The notes: generated by a model from the sequence alone, not told the origin. Counted from the first letter of the stretch, positions 1 to 9,340 are shown. The stretch is 64,000 nt of DNA from Patescibacteria group bacterium (GCA_031082005.1 JAVHLR010000001.1:935251-999250); one strand, 5' to 3'. Translations and numbers: made by a program.

Positions 1-256
1 CCATGGCCGCCTTCGCTTCGCGATTCCAGATGAAATTCATGGCTTTCCCCACGTCCCTCTCGAATCCCTCGCTGCGCGAAAAATCATGACGTCTCACGAA
101 CAGGCGGCTGTCCGGAGTTTCGATGTTCTTTTCGGATGCAGTCGCCATGATATGCGCATCGTGGCCGGCCGCTGCCTGTTTTTCCATCAGCCGGTGGATG
201 TAAATATCGGTGCCATCCCGGAAATCAAAGAATTTATTCACGTGGAGTATTCGCAT
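1..256 (-). CDS. GT4-family glycosyltransferase, N-terminal part (cut by window edge)
   Basis: Reading the minus strand from an ATG at 256 gives an open frame to the window edge beginning MRILHVNKFFDFRDGTDIY, followed by IHRLMEKQAAAGHDAHIM. This is the usual start of the N-terminal Rossmann half of a GT-B fold glycosyltransferase (glycosyltransferase-4-like N-terminal domain), where a short beta strand leads into a GG/GT donor loop. Only 85 residues are visible, so the sugar donor and acceptor cannot be told. The start lies 1 base after the TGA of the upstream fusion gene, so the two are almost certainly co-transcribed and translationally coupled in a surface polysaccharide operon. Confidence 0.8.
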   Translation of the reverse strand, partial: MRILHVNKFFDFRDGTDIYIHRLMEKQAAAGHDAHIMATASEKNIETPDSRLFVRRHDFSRSEGFERDVGKAMNFIWNREAKAAM

Positions 257-257
257 A

Positions 258-3209
258 TCATTCACCTTTCAGATAACGAAAAAGATCGTACAGCCCAGCG
301 TACCTGCCCACCATCTCTGCGACAGAAAATTCGTGACGCACGCGATAGCCCAAGACCGCGCTGCGTCTCAAGGCGGCAGGATAATCGGACATCGCTTGCT
401 CCAGCGCACGCGCGAACGCGGCGTCGTCTTGCGGCAAGGCGAACAAAGCCTCACCCTTGCCAACGACTTCGTAAGCTTGCGGGATGTCCGGCAAGACCAG
501 CGGCACATCAGCCGCCGCAGCTTCGACATAAGTCAAAGCCAAACCTTCGTAACGCGACGTCGAGACGAAAATATCGGCCGCTGCCAATAGCTCCGGTACA
601 TCATCACGGAAACCCAAGAACCTGACTTTCCCTTCCAAACCGGCTTCGGTCACTTGCTGCTTCAATTCCGCTTCAAGCTCTCCGTTCCCGACAATATCCA
701 GGACGAAATCATGTTCGAGCCTGCCGACTGCCTTGATCAAGGTCGCGAAATCTTTTTGCTTCGACAACCGACCGACGGCCAACAGTCTCGGGACGGCAGA
801 CAGTGCTCGATTACCGCGACGCCTCACCTTCTTCATGTCGATGCCGTTCGGAATGACGAAGATCTTGCGTTCAGGCAAGTGCTCCTTCTCCTGCATGAAT
901 CCTTTGACGGTTTCCGAGACAGCGACGAACGCGTCGGTACAAGGCGAAAGGATCCATTTGACCGTGCGCATGAGACCACCGTCATCTGCATTCACGTTAT
1001 GCTCGGTGGAAAGCACTATCTTGCGCCACGTCAATTTCGCCGCCAGACGACCCCACACGTCGGCGCCGAACAGATGCGTATGCACGATGAGCGGCTTGTC
1101 GCGCAAGAAGAGACGGATCAAACGGAAAAAACCCATGACGTTGAACGGACCGCGTCGCTCGAAGACCGTGACATCGATACCGCGTCCATCCGCCTCTCGT
1201 TTCAATTCACCTCCGCCATACAACGCCACGACCTTGCTCGCGTAACCATGCGTCGCCAAACGCTGCGCCAGATCCAGTACCAACTTCTCCGCACCGCCGG
1301 GCATCAAGGTGGGTACGATCTGATAGACCAAACGCGACTTATTCCTGCGATCCAACTCCGATCTATACAGACCGGCGTACGCGTCGACGAACTTCTCCAG
1401 ATCCAATTCGACCCGCAACCGATCGCCGCAAGTCTGCGCAAAACGCAAAGCCTCATCCGGATTTTCCAACAATGAAGAAATCGCTTTTGCCCAAGCCGGA
1501 ACGTCGCACGATTCGACGAACACGGCCTCGTCCTGACGCAAAAATTCGTGCATCACCGGCAAATCCGAGACTATCAACGGTATGCCTGCAGCCGCCGCCT
1601 CAAGTACGGCCAAACCCTGACCTTCCCAACGCGAGGGGAAACAGAAAATGTCCGATTCGTGGATCAACGACGGCACATCATCGCTAAAGCCCAAAAACTC
1701 GACGCGTGATTCCAACCCGAGCCGTTTAGCCAGCTGCTTCAACTCTTCCTCCGCTTCACCTTGGCCAGCAATACGGAGAATCCATTCATTTTTCACTAAC
1801 GCCAACGCTTTAAGCAAGACATCGAAGCCTTTTTGGCGCGATAAACGTCCGACCGCCAAGAGGACCGGAACGTCTTTGAACTGGCGGCGTTCGCGCGTGA
1901 CGATGCGTGAAAAATCCAACCCGTTCGGTATGACCGTCACTTTATCCTCCGCGGTATTTTCGGAAACGCGCAGATACTCCTTAACAGTACGTGAAACGGC
2001 GACACCTCTTGTCGCCATACGATTTGTGAGATGTTTAAGCCACCGTCGCACCAGACCGAACTGCCGATTCACATTATGCTCGGTCCACAAGATGATCGGG
2101 ACGTGCGCGAAATACGCCGCTGCACGCGCGAAGATATCCGAATCGAACAGATGCGTGTGCACCACGTCCGGCCTCTCACGCCGAAAAAACGAAAAAGCGC
2201 GGAAAAAAGAATCTACGGCCCAAGGCCAGCGGTAATGACCGATCTCAACCTCGATTCCCGCTTGGCGAAAAAGCTTCTCCAACGGACCGCCACGCAACAA
2301 AGCTAAGACTTTCACCCTAAAACCCCGCTGCGGCAAACCGCGGACCAATTCATACAACATCCGTTCAGCGCCCCCCGCATTCAACGTGTCGATCACATGG
2401 ACGACGTACGGCTTATCGTGCGACTCGCGTCGCGCGGCGATCAGCCACCCGTCAGACACTGCATATGGCAGCCAAGAACTGAACGTCGCATCCCAGCTAT
2501 CCATCCGATGGAAAACGCTACTGCCGCGCCGCATGAAGAACCTTCCGAGGAGATAATAGAATTCCTTGAAGACTCCTGCCGCTTGAGCCAGCTCGTCCAC
2601 GCGCCAACCCGCACCGTGCAGCAGATCCCTAAGCGATTTCAAATGAAAAAAAACGAAGTGAGGATGATCCTGCGAGGTCTGCACGTCTTCATGCAGCAAA
2701 CGCTTCTTGATCATGCGTTTCACCCCCCGCCCAAGACGCGTGTGCGTCGTGATGAAACGTAAAGACTCTTCCAGGCTTCCTCCATTCGGCACGGAAAGCA
2801 ACAACAACCCTCCAGGCTTAAGATATTGCGCCGCTTGATCCAAAAAAGCCTTCGGGTCCTTCTGGTGCTCCAGCACCTCGCTGGCGATCACGACGTCGAA
2901 CGATCCTTCGCTGACGCGCTCGAAAGAACCGACGAAAAAATTCGCCTGCAGCCCTAATTCATCCGCCTGCTGTCTGGCACGTACGATCGAAGCCTCGTCA
3001 TAGTCCACTCCCGTCACCAGGTGACCGAGTTGCGCCAAAGGCAGGCTGATATTCCCGTTACCGCAACCGATATCAAGTATCGCAATGTCTTTTGCCGGTC
3101 TTTCACCGCGCCACTCCGCGATCCGATCGACGAAAAAATCCAATCTTCGCAGACCTCCCGGTTCGCGATGATAGGCCGTAAAATTGTGGTACGGCTTAAA
3201 AGGCTTCAC
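258..3209 (-). CDS. Three-domain fusion: SAM methyltransferase + two GT4 glycosyltransferases
   Basis: A 983-residue protein in three parts. Residues about 1-262 are a class I SAM-dependent methyltransferase (LDIGCGNG near residue 45, then EVLEH and a PGG loop). Residues about 266-630 and 641-983 are two complete GT-B glycosyltransferases of family GT4: each has an N-terminal GGAE loop, a HTHLF segment, TEHNVN, PNG, VGRLS-KQK/RQK and an EGxxL...EAAAA nucleotide-sugar binding motif. The two GT modules resemble each other closely and probably arose by duplication. The neighbours (O-antigen ligase-like gene upstream, another GT4 downstream) point to assembly of a cell-surface glycan, perhaps with methylation of a sugar. 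Such activities are normally separate genes. I see no stop or frameshift between modules. Donor sugars are unknown. Confidence 0.93.
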   Translation of the reverse strand: MKPFKPYHNFTAYHREPGGLRRLDFFVDRIAEWRGERPAKDIAILDIGCGNGNISLPLAQLGHLVTGVDYDEASIVRARQQADELGLQANFFVGSFERVSEGSFDVVIASEVLEHQKDPKAFLDQAAQYLKPGGLLLLSVPNGGSLEESLRFITTHTRLGRGVKRMIKKRLLHEDVQTSQDHPHFVFFHLKSLRDLLHGAGWRVDELAQAAGVFKEFYYLLGRFFMRRGSSVFHRMDSWDATFSSWLPYAVSDGWLIAARRESHDKPYVVHVIDTLNAGGAERMLYELVRGLPQRGFRVKVLALLRGGPLEKLFRQAGIEVEIGHYRWPWAVDSFFRAFSFFRRERPDVVHTHLFDSDIFARAAAYFAHVPIILWTEHNVNRQFGLVRRWLKHLTNRMATRGVAVSRTVKEYLRVSENTAEDKVTVIPNGLDFSRIVTRERRQFKDVPVLLAVGRLSRQKGFDVLLKALALVKNEWILRIAGQGEAEEELKQLAKRLGLESRVEFLGFSDDVPSLIHESDIFCFPSRWEGQGLAVLEAAAAGIPLIVSDLPVMHEFLRQDEAVFVESCDVPAWAKAISSLLENPDEALRFAQTCGDRLRVELDLEKFVDAYAGLYRSELDRRNKSRLVYQIVPTLMPGGAEKLVLDLAQRLATHGYASKVVALYGGGELKREADGRGIDVTVFERRGPFNVMGFFRLIRLFLRDKPLIVHTHLFGADVWGRLAAKLTWRKIVLSTEHNVNADDGGLMRTVKWILSPCTDAFVAVSETVKGFMQEKEHLPERKIFVIPNGIDMKKVRRRGNRALSAVPRLLAVGRLSKQKDFATLIKAVGRLEHDFVLDIVGNGELEAELKQQVTEAGLEGKVRFLGFRDDVPELLAAADIFVSTSRYEGLALTYVEAAAADVPLVLPDIPQAYEVVGKGEALFALPQDDAAFARALEQAMSDYPAALRRSAVLGYRVRHEFSVAEMVGRYAGLYDLFRYLKGE

Positions 3210-3286
3210 GCGCTAAGTATAGCAAAAAAAAAGCCTTTGCGCCCCTTCACCTCAATCCTTGGATGCTGACTGGTGGATGCTTCACG

Positions 3287-4717
3287 CTACTCTCTTCTTT
3301 CGTCTGTTTCCTTGCTCAAAACCTGAAATGCCGCCAGACATAATCCGATGGGCAGCCACATCTTGCCCGTCCAATAGTCCGTATTGAAAAGCTGATAAAC
3401 GAACGCTCCGCCCGCCGCGGCGATGAAAAGGCTCAAGATCTTTTGGTTACGTACACTCGCGATGGACTTCAGACCTTGTTTGACGAATACAACGAACGCG
3501 ACGAGCAACAGCAACAACGCCGCAAGACCCAAGACGCCGGTTTCCATCATCAGTTTCTGGATGAAGCCGTGTGCATCCAAAGGCGAGCCATATTCGATGG
3601 TGAATAAGGCGGTGGATCCTATGCGTTGGATGAAACTGCCGGCGCCGGCGCCGAAGATGGGGTCGTTCTTGAAATAATCCCAGGCGATCTCGGTCAGCGA
3701 AAGACGCGTCGTGTTGGAGCTCCTTGCGGTATAAGTCGTGGTGTAATACAGCACGCCAAGGGCGAATGGCGCGAGCAGGATAGCCACCATCACGAGTTGC
3801 GAAAAATATTTTTTGGCGCTCTCCCGCCACACCGTCAGACCGAGGAATGTAGCTTGCAGTACGGAAACGATCCAAAAAGTTCGGGTGAACGTCATTATGC
3901 CGATGAGCGTCTGGAATGCACCCAGCCACAACAATATGCGGCGCCATCTTTGGTCCTTGACCAGCATCGAAAGCGCCCACGCGAAAAACGAACCATAGAC
4001 CATTATTTCCGCCAGCTCGTTATGGTTCTCGCCCAAGGCACTCACCCCGAAAATCGGCAAAGGATGCGCGCGACCCAAGAGCATGCTCGGATCAGCCGGA
4101 AAAAAAATCGCGATCAAACCAGTCAGAGCAGCCAGAACGCTGGCCGCCAAGACCACCGACAACGCCCCGATCAGTCTCTTCTTCGATCTTATCAGATTGA
4201 CCGGAAGGGCGATGAAAGCCAGATAGTCGAACAGGACCGGACGCAGACTGAACTGCAGCGTGAATGCCTTATCCGGATAAGCTGAAGAAAAAATCGACAA
4301 GACGTGCGCGAAGAACAGAAAAAAATATTCTTTGATGAGCGGAAGCTTCGGGCGCCAATTCACATCATGTCTGCCGACCCACAAGACGATCAGCCGCATA
4401 GCCCACGCAGCCAAAACCGGAAACATCGCGACCTCGACCAAAAAAACATCCAGATCACCGCCAAATGATCGCTGACCCAAAAGCAAACCGCCCGTCGGGA
4501 CCGAGATCATGATCCCCAAAAAAGGAATCAAGAAGATTGCCGTATAGAATGCGGCATAGATAAATCGGTATGCGAACAGAACCGCGAAAGCCAGAGCCAA
4601 AAGGACGAGAGGAAGATAAGGCGGCCCGATTGCGCTCAAAGTCAAGGCCAGGATTAAAATCAAAAACATGCCCCACGTGAGCGTCGCGTAGTCGCGCTCT
4701 TCGGTGACCTGATGCAT
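3287..4717 (-). CDS. O-antigen ligase/polymerase-like membrane protein
   Basis: A 476-residue polytopic membrane protein with about a dozen hydrophobic segments and a large loop between them. The stretch around GRAHPLPIFGVSALGENHNE and the later FGAGAGSFIQ (the typical G.G.G.F motif of the Wzy_C/O-antigen ligase domain) place it in the O-antigen ligase-like superfamily (WaaL/Wzy-type). Members join or polymerise lipid-linked glycans on the outer face of the membrane. It precedes the fused methyltransferase-glycosyltransferase gene by 77 bases on the same strand, so it probably starts the same surface-polysaccharide operon. CPR bacteria usually lack classical LPS, so the acceptor is more likely another surface polymer; this is inference. 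Start at ATG 4717 gives MHQVTEERD before the first membrane helix. Confidence 0.85.
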   Translation of the reverse strand: MHQVTEERDYATLTWGMFLILILALTLSAIGPPYLPLVLLALAFAVLFAYRFIYAAFYTAIFLIPFLGIMISVPTGGLLLGQRSFGGDLDVFLVEVAMFPVLAAWAMRLIVLWVGRHDVNWRPKLPLIKEYFFLFFAHVLSIFSSAYPDKAFTLQFSLRPVLFDYLAFIALPVNLIRSKKRLIGALSVVLAASVLAALTGLIAIFFPADPSMLLGRAHPLPIFGVSALGENHNELAEIMVYGSFFAWALSMLVKDQRWRRILLWLGAFQTLIGIMTFTRTFWIVSVLQATFLGLTVWRESAKKYFSQLVMVAILLAPFALGVLYYTTTYTARSSNTTRLSLTEIAWDYFKNDPIFGAGAGSFIQRIGSTALFTIEYGSPLDAHGFIQKLMMETGVLGLAALLLLLVAFVVFVKQGLKSIASVRNQKILSLFIAAAGGAFVYQLFNTDYWTGKMWLPIGLCLAAFQVLSKETDERRE

Positions 4718-4752
4718 AAGGCAATTGTAACATGAAAAACAAAGATAAGCGG

Positions 4753-4837
4753 CTACACCATCCCCGCCCCTCCTTAAACAAGGAGGAGAATATTACACTA
4801 GCTCCCCTCCTCGGATGAGGAGGGGCTGGGGGTGGTT
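4753..4837. repeat. Dispersed palindromic repeat, ctcccctcct/aggagggg family
   Basis: Two nested hairpins (gcccctccttaaacaaggagg and cccctcctcggatgaggagg) lie between outer arms ctacaccatccccg and cgggggtggt-like sequence. The same unit occurs complete at 40938-41029 and as a half copy at 7598-7634, always between genes. It is a REP/MITE-type non-coding repeat. Confidence 0.8.
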
Positions 4838-4890
4838 GAGATTTCGCGCGGCACTAATAAAACCAAATCTTAAAACTCTCATTAAAAGGG

Positions 4891-4923
4891 AAGACCGCTC
4901 TGGCGATTGCACAGAGCGGTCTT
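4891..4923 (-). terminator. Intrinsic terminator of the TSP3 lipoprotein gene
   Basis: A 12-bp perfect stem (aagaccgctctg / cagagcggtctt) with a 9-base loop lies 28 bases past the stop of the minus-strand gene at 4951 and is followed on that strand by a short T-rich run. Confidence 0.8.
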
Positions 4924-4950
4924 TGAAGTAGGAAGGAGGTTGAGGAGAGG

Positions 4951-7359
4951 TCAGGGAGCAGGAGCCGCGGGAACCGGGTTGATCACGCCGTTCAGGTAGA
5001 GCGGCCCCAGTCCGTTCGACTGGTATGTGAACGGAACCACGTTGCCGCCGATGGTCACGACCATCGTGCCCACGTCAGCTCCGTTGCCGCCGCAGGGGAT
5101 GTCGGCCGAACGATCGAACGTGTAGCAGTACCCGCCGCCGCTTGCCGCGTATGCGTACATGCCGTCGAACACGAGGTTCGATCCGGTGGGCAAGCTAGCC
5201 GAGCAGCTGTACACACCGGACGCGAACGTCTGGGTGCAGAGCGTAGCCCAGGGATGGATCGGGCCGCTCAACGGCTCACGATACCAGCCCTGAATCACGA
5301 CTGCTCCGGTCGGCAAACGCGCCGGATCCGGGGTCCAGGTGAAGGTCAACACACTCGTGCCGCCACCAGCACCGCCCGTGCCACCCGTGCCTGCAGTGCC
5401 GCCAGTCCCAGCCGTTCCGCCGGTTCCGCCAGCACCGCCCGTGCCACCCGTGCCGGCATCGGTTCCGCCAGCACCACCGGTTCCTGCATCGGATCCACCA
5501 GTTCCGCCCGTGCCGGCATCACCGCACGTTCCGTTGCCGGGGTTGATGTTCGGATCCGTATCGTCGCAGTCGTTCGCTCCGCCGTTCTGGGTCGGGCATG
5601 CCTGCTCGTCGGATACGCCGATCTTGGACCAGCTGTCACGGTCGTCGTCGACGCCGTCGTCCACGAAACCGTCGCAGTCGTCGTCCAGGCCGTTGCACAG
5701 CTCGAGCGCGGACGTGTTGTACGTCGGCGCCGTGAGCGTGTTGCACTGACGCAGTCCCGAAATCTCGTTGCCCTTGTCGCAGCAGTCGCCCTGGGCGGCG
5801 GTCTGTCCGTCGCCGTCGGCGTCATCATCACAGATGTCGCCGAGTCCGTCCTTGTCCATGTCGGACTGGTTCGGATTCGAGTTGACCGGGCAATTGTCCG
5901 TGCCGCTACACTGCGTCGACTGCGTCACTTCGGGGTCGCAGACACCGTCGTTGTCGGCGTCATCGTCACAGGCGTCGCCGTAGGCGTCGCCATCCCCGTT
6001 GGCCTGGTCGGTGTTGGGCACCGTCTTGCAGTTGTCGTTGCCGTCGAGCACGGTGTCGCCGTCGCGATCATCATCACACACGTCGCCAACGCCATCCGCA
6101 TCCTGATCCGCCTGGTCGGCGTTCGCGTGATCAGGGCAGTTGTCGGAGACGTTGGGGACAAGATCGCCGTCGCGGTCATCGTCGCACAGGTTGCCTTCGT
6201 TGTCGGCATCCTGGTCGAGCTGGGAGAAGTTCGGAACAGTGGGGCAGTTGTCCTTGGGGACGCATGCCAGGTCCGTGTACTTCAGCTCGCCGCCGTTGGT
6301 GCAGTCCTCGACTCCGTCGCCGTCGGTGTCGCCTTCACAGGCGTCACCGGTTCCGTCGTGATCGCCGTCGGCCTGATTGACATTGGGGACGACCGGGCAA
6401 TTGTCATTGCCATCGCTGATGCCGTCGCCGTCCCGGTCGCCAGTACACGCGTCGCCGATCTCGTTGTTGTCGGTGTCGAGCTGATCGGGGTTCGGGGTGA
6501 ACTGACAGTTGTCAGAGACGTCGGGGACCAGATCGTTATCGTCGTCGCTGTCACACGCGTTTCCGAGTGGGTCAGCATCCGAGTTGGTCTGCTCGTTGTT
6601 CGCGACGTCCGGACAGTTGTCCGTGCCGCTGCAGGCGATCTTGGGACTGCCGGGATCGCAAATCCCATCGTTGTCGCGATCGAAATCGCAGAGATTGCCG
6701 CGGCCGTCCTGATCGGTGTCGAGCTGGTCGGGGTTGGCGACCGTCGGACAATTGTCTGCATACACGCACTCCGCGTCCGCGTACGTCAGCGTCGAGTCGG
6801 TGCAGTCGAGGACTCCATCGTTGTCGGAGTCGCCGTCGCACTGATCGCCGTCGCCGTCGCCGTCCGAATCGAGCTGGCCAGAGCACGTGCCCTCGACGCA
6901 GCTCCCTCCGGAGTTCAGACAGTCGCCGTCTCCTTCGCAGGAGGGCGGGGCGTTGGGCCGGTATGTGCAGTTGTCCAGGAGCTGCGAGGGTGTGGTTCGC
7001 CCACTCCCTGCGCTTGTGTCGTTGCACGGAAGGACGCCGCCATCGACGCAGTTGGGGACGCTATCCCCGTCGATATCGTCGTCACAGACATCACCCTTGC
7101 TGTCTGCATCGACGTTGTCCTGGTCGTGGTTGGACCGAGTGGGGCAGTTGTCCACGGGGACGCACTGCGGGATGACATTGCCGTTCGAATCCACTGCTGC
7201 AAGCAGCGGATCCGTGCAGTCTTCGACGCCGTCGTTGTCCTGGTCGATGGCCTGCTGGGTCTTGCCGGCCTTGTCGACGGTCGTGTCCGTGGTCGTGCTG
7301 CACGCGCCGAAGGCGATGAGGATGATGCATCCGAGCCCGAGTGTCTTGATATTCGTCAT
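4951..7359 (-). CDS. Thrombospondin type 3 repeat lipoprotein with Cys-containing C-terminal domain
   Basis: About 802 residues from ATG 7359, which follows AGGAGG at 9 bases; an in-frame ATG at 7413 also has a GAGGAG site and would add 18 residues. The N-terminus MTNIKTLGLGCIILIAFGAC is a lipoprotein signal peptide with a lipobox-like FGAC. Most of the rest is some 14 calcium-binding type 3 repeats of the DxDxDGxGDxCD / DNCPxxxNxDQ kind, rich in Asp and Cys. A GTGG-rich linker follows, then a domain of about 130 residues (HPWATLC, YSC, LPTGSNLVF, YCYTFDRSADIPCGGNG) that is also found in the protein at 9341-9835. A rigid, calcium-stabilised surface stalk carrying a terminal domain is the likely role (inference). 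Own promoter and terminator. The GC-rich, repeat-rich style resembles Myxococcota surface proteins and differs from the neighbours. Confidence 0.88.
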   Translation of the reverse strand: MTNIKTLGLGCIILIAFGACSTTTDTTVDKAGKTQQAIDQDNDGVEDCTDPLLAAVDSNGNVIPQCVPVDNCPTRSNHDQDNVDADSKGDVCDDDIDGDSVPNCVDGGVLPCNDTSAGSGRTTPSQLLDNCTYRPNAPPSCEGDGDCLNSGGSCVEGTCSGQLDSDGDGDGDQCDGDSDNDGVLDCTDSTLTYADAECVYADNCPTVANPDQLDTDQDGRGNLCDFDRDNDGICDPGSPKIACSGTDNCPDVANNEQTNSDADPLGNACDSDDDNDLVPDVSDNCQFTPNPDQLDTDNNEIGDACTGDRDGDGISDGNDNCPVVPNVNQADGDHDGTGDACEGDTDGDGVEDCTNGGELKYTDLACVPKDNCPTVPNFSQLDQDADNEGNLCDDDRDGDLVPNVSDNCPDHANADQADQDADGVGDVCDDDRDGDTVLDGNDNCKTVPNTDQANGDGDAYGDACDDDADNDGVCDPEVTQSTQCSGTDNCPVNSNPNQSDMDKDGLGDICDDDADGDGQTAAQGDCCDKGNEISGLRQCNTLTAPTYNTSALELCNGLDDDCDGFVDDGVDDDRDSWSKIGVSDEQACPTQNGGANDCDDTDPNINPGNGTCGDAGTGGTGGSDAGTGGAGGTDAGTGGTGGAGGTGGTAGTGGTAGTGGTGGAGGGTSVLTFTWTPDPARLPTGAVVIQGWYREPLSGPIHPWATLCTQTFASGVYSCSASLPTGSNLVFDGMYAYAASGGGYCYTFDRSADIPCGGNGADVGTMVVTIGGNVVPFTYQSNGLGPLYLNGVINPVPAAPAP

Positions 7360-7513
7360 GGCTACGGCCCTCCTATTGGCCGTGTGCTGAACTGTGCTCT
7401 TCGTGTTGGACATGTCGTATCTCTCCTCTTCCTCTGAACTTGTGAAGAACGACCCCAGCCTAAAAAGCACCGGGGATCCCCCGCCAATATTTGGCGCAAT
7501 TTGGGAATATCGA

Positions 7514-7542
7514 ACCCTAACAAAAATAGTAGAATCTGTCAA
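7514..7542 (-). promoter_or_regulatory. Sigma70-type promoter of the TSP3 lipoprotein gene
   Basis: On the minus strand, TTGACA (7537-7542), a 17-base spacer, then TAGGGT (7514-7519). The roughly 100-base leader that follows contains two short hairpins, cgccaaatattggcg and ggggatcccc. The rest of 7360-7749 holds this leader, a repeat half copy and the next gene's terminator, and no gene. Confidence 0.7.
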
Positions 7543-7597
7543 TAAGACCAGGATAAAACGATTAAAATAAGCAAAAAGCGTTTTAACTGTAAAAAAA

Positions 7598-7634
7598 CTC
7601 CCCTCCTTGGTTAAGGAGGGTAGGGGTGGTGTAG
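7598..7634. repeat. Half copy of the ctcccctcct palindromic repeat
   Basis: The sequence ctcccctccttggttaagg followed by agggtaggggtggtgtag matches one half of the repeat at 40938-41029, with the inner hairpin intact. Confidence 0.65.
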
Positions 7635-7682
7635 CTAAGAAGCCCAAGTCGTGCATCCCGCATAATTTCCGCAATCAGAAAA

Positions 7683-7726
7683 CCGCCAGGATCTCAATCG
7701 CGTGTTTCGCGAGAGCATCCTGGCGG
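7683..7726 (-). terminator. Intrinsic terminator of the 9835-7750 operon
   Basis: A 10-bp stem (ccgccaggat / atcctggcgg) encloses a second small hairpin (tcgcg/cgcga) and is followed on the minus strand by GGTTTTC. It lies 24 bases past the stop at 7750. Confidence 0.75.
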
Positions 7727-7749
7727 CTATTAGGAGGGAGGTGACCAAC

Positions 7750-9306
7750 TTAAAGGTTGGCCACCTTGTCATGGCAGGTATTGCCGGGCTGAAGTTCCAT
7801 GACGAGGTTGTAGAGCGAATTGCTCACCTCGTCGCTGACGGTCACGGCCACCGGCACGTAGGAGGGGCGCTTGCACTCCCCGTTATCGTACCCAACGTCC
7901 CAGGTCGCCCATCCGCTAATGATTCCCATCTTGATGGTGAAGTCGACCGGCGCGACCGCCTCTTCCACCAGCACCTCGTAGAGGCCTGATCCGATAGAAG
8001 ACATGTGGCGTTCGAGGCCGTTGCGATCCCAGTCTTGAAGGATGGGGTCGAGACCGCTGATGGAAGTCAACCGATATCGCACTCGGCGCGGCGCGTTCAT
8101 GCCGTCACAGTCGAAGTCGATGTCATCGTCCGGCGTCTCGACCTGGCCGTGGAACCTACGCGAGTCGTTGTCCGCACAATCATCCGCATCCGGCTCACCG
8201 TCGCCGTCAGCGTCGTTCGCCGTTGGCACAAGGGTGACCGCGTGGAACACGAAGTCACAACTGTCGGGACCGTTGACCACGACCTCTGGCGCCGGAACAG
8301 CGCTACCGTTGTAGGTCGCCCAGATGGCCGCCGTCGGCTCAGCCTTCACGGCGTCGCAGAACTTCTTGGCCCACGGATCCATCCCGCTCTCCGGATCGTA
8401 GTATCCGTTGACCTTCACCGACTTGCCGCTGCCGACGCTGAAGGAGTATGTGGTCCGCGTGACGTTGTTCTCGGTCCACACGGTATTCCAGTCCACCTCA
8501 CCCGGCACGGGATCCAGGCTCTGTGCACGCAGCGTAATGTTGTGCGTCCCAGAAACCGGAACAACAACCGTCACCAGCATCGTGCCAGTACTACCCGCCG
8601 AGCCACCGGAACCGCCCGTACCCGAGCTTCCGCCCGAGCCAGCCGCTCCTCCTGCTCCGCCGGTCCCTGCGCTTCCGCCACTACCGCCGTTGCAGTTGCT
8701 GATGTCTTCGCAGACATCCTCGTACCCGCTTCCGTCGGCCTTGCACGTGGCTTCCCCCATGCAAGTCGTCGTGAGCGCGCACGCTGCCTTGGCGCCAGGC
8801 ACGCAGACCGTCCCGACACTACCGCCCGAGCCAGCCGTTCCGCCAGTTCCCGCTTCTCCTCCGGTACCCGAGCTTCCGCCCGTTCCCGAAGTTCCGCCAG
8901 TCCCTGCGCTGCCAGCTTCGCCAGCCGAGCCAGCCGCGCCACCAGTCCCAGCTTCTCCGCCGCCAGAGCCTCCCGAAGGAGGATTGACTTCGGATCCACC
9001 AGAACCAGCCTGCGAACCGCCCGTACCAGCTTCGCCGGACGAACCACCGGTCGCAGTGCTTCCACTGCTTCCGCCAGTCGCGCTCGAACCGCTGGAGCCG
9101 CCCGTCTGGACGCTGCCGCCCGTGCCTGCTGCTCCGCCGCCACTCCCGCCCGTAGGAGGATTGACTTGGGAACCGCCGGCCGTGCCTGACGCGCCAGCCG
9201 CGTTGCTCTCGTCCATGAGCGAGCCTTCGGAGTTGTCGCCGCAGCCGACGAACGTAGAAAGAGACATCGCAACCATCGCAACCAGAGACACCATCTTGCT
9301 ATTCAT
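7750..9306 (-). CDS. Gly-rich surface lipoprotein with MopE-like Asp-rich segment
   Basis: 518 residues from ATG 9306, chosen because AAGGA lies 7 bases upstream and it gives the lipoprotein signal MNSKMVSLVAMVAMSLSTF ending in VGC. After the Cys comes a very long low-complexity linker of GTGGSSG/GEAGTGG type (about residues 30-170) with a Cys-bearing insert, then a second short Gly-rich linker and a folded C-terminal half. In that half a GYYDPESGMDPWAKKFC segment recalls the HPW...LC motif of the two neighbouring surface proteins, and DADGDGEPDADDCADND with DFDCDGMN resembles the Asp/Cys repeats of MopE-type proteins. It is 34 bases downstream of the small anchored protein, so both are one operon. 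Function unknown; surface adhesion or structure is a guess. Such linkers are typical of Myxococcota lipoproteins. Confidence 0.85.
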   Translation of the reverse strand: MNSKMVSLVAMVAMSLSTFVGCGDNSEGSLMDESNAAGASGTAGGSQVNPPTGGSGGGAAGTGGSVQTGGSSGSSATGGSSGSTATGGSSGEAGTGGSQAGSGGSEVNPPSGGSGGGEAGTGGAAGSAGEAGSAGTGGTSGTGGSSGTGGEAGTGGTAGSGGSVGTVCVPGAKAACALTTTCMGEATCKADGSGYEDVCEDISNCNGGSGGSAGTGGAGGAAGSGGSSGTGGSGGSAGSTGTMLVTVVVPVSGTHNITLRAQSLDPVPGEVDWNTVWTENNVTRTTYSFSVGSGKSVKVNGYYDPESGMDPWAKKFCDAVKAEPTAAIWATYNGSAVPAPEVVVNGPDSCDFVFHAVTLVPTANDADGDGEPDADDCADNDSRRFHGQVETPDDDIDFDCDGMNAPRRVRYRLTSISGLDPILQDWDRNGLERHMSSIGSGLYEVLVEEAVAPVDFTIKMGIISGWATWDVGYDNGECKRPSYVPVAVTVSDEVSNSLYNLVMELQPGNTCHDKVANL

Positions 9307-9340
9307 CGGACAATCCTTCTCCCGTCGATGACGGGTACAA

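Noticed and set aside
5254-7437. A 727-codon open frame on the plus strand across the TSP3 lipoprotein gene
   Set aside because: It is the antisense shadow of Asp/Gly/Cys repeats (GTC/GTG-rich), gives a Val/Ala-rich, non-globular product, and has no promoter or ribosome binding site.
8005-9331. Long plus-strand frames across the Gly-rich lipoprotein
   Set aside because: Pro/Ala- and Arg/Ser-rich products that mirror the GGT/GGC linker on the other strand; no start signals.
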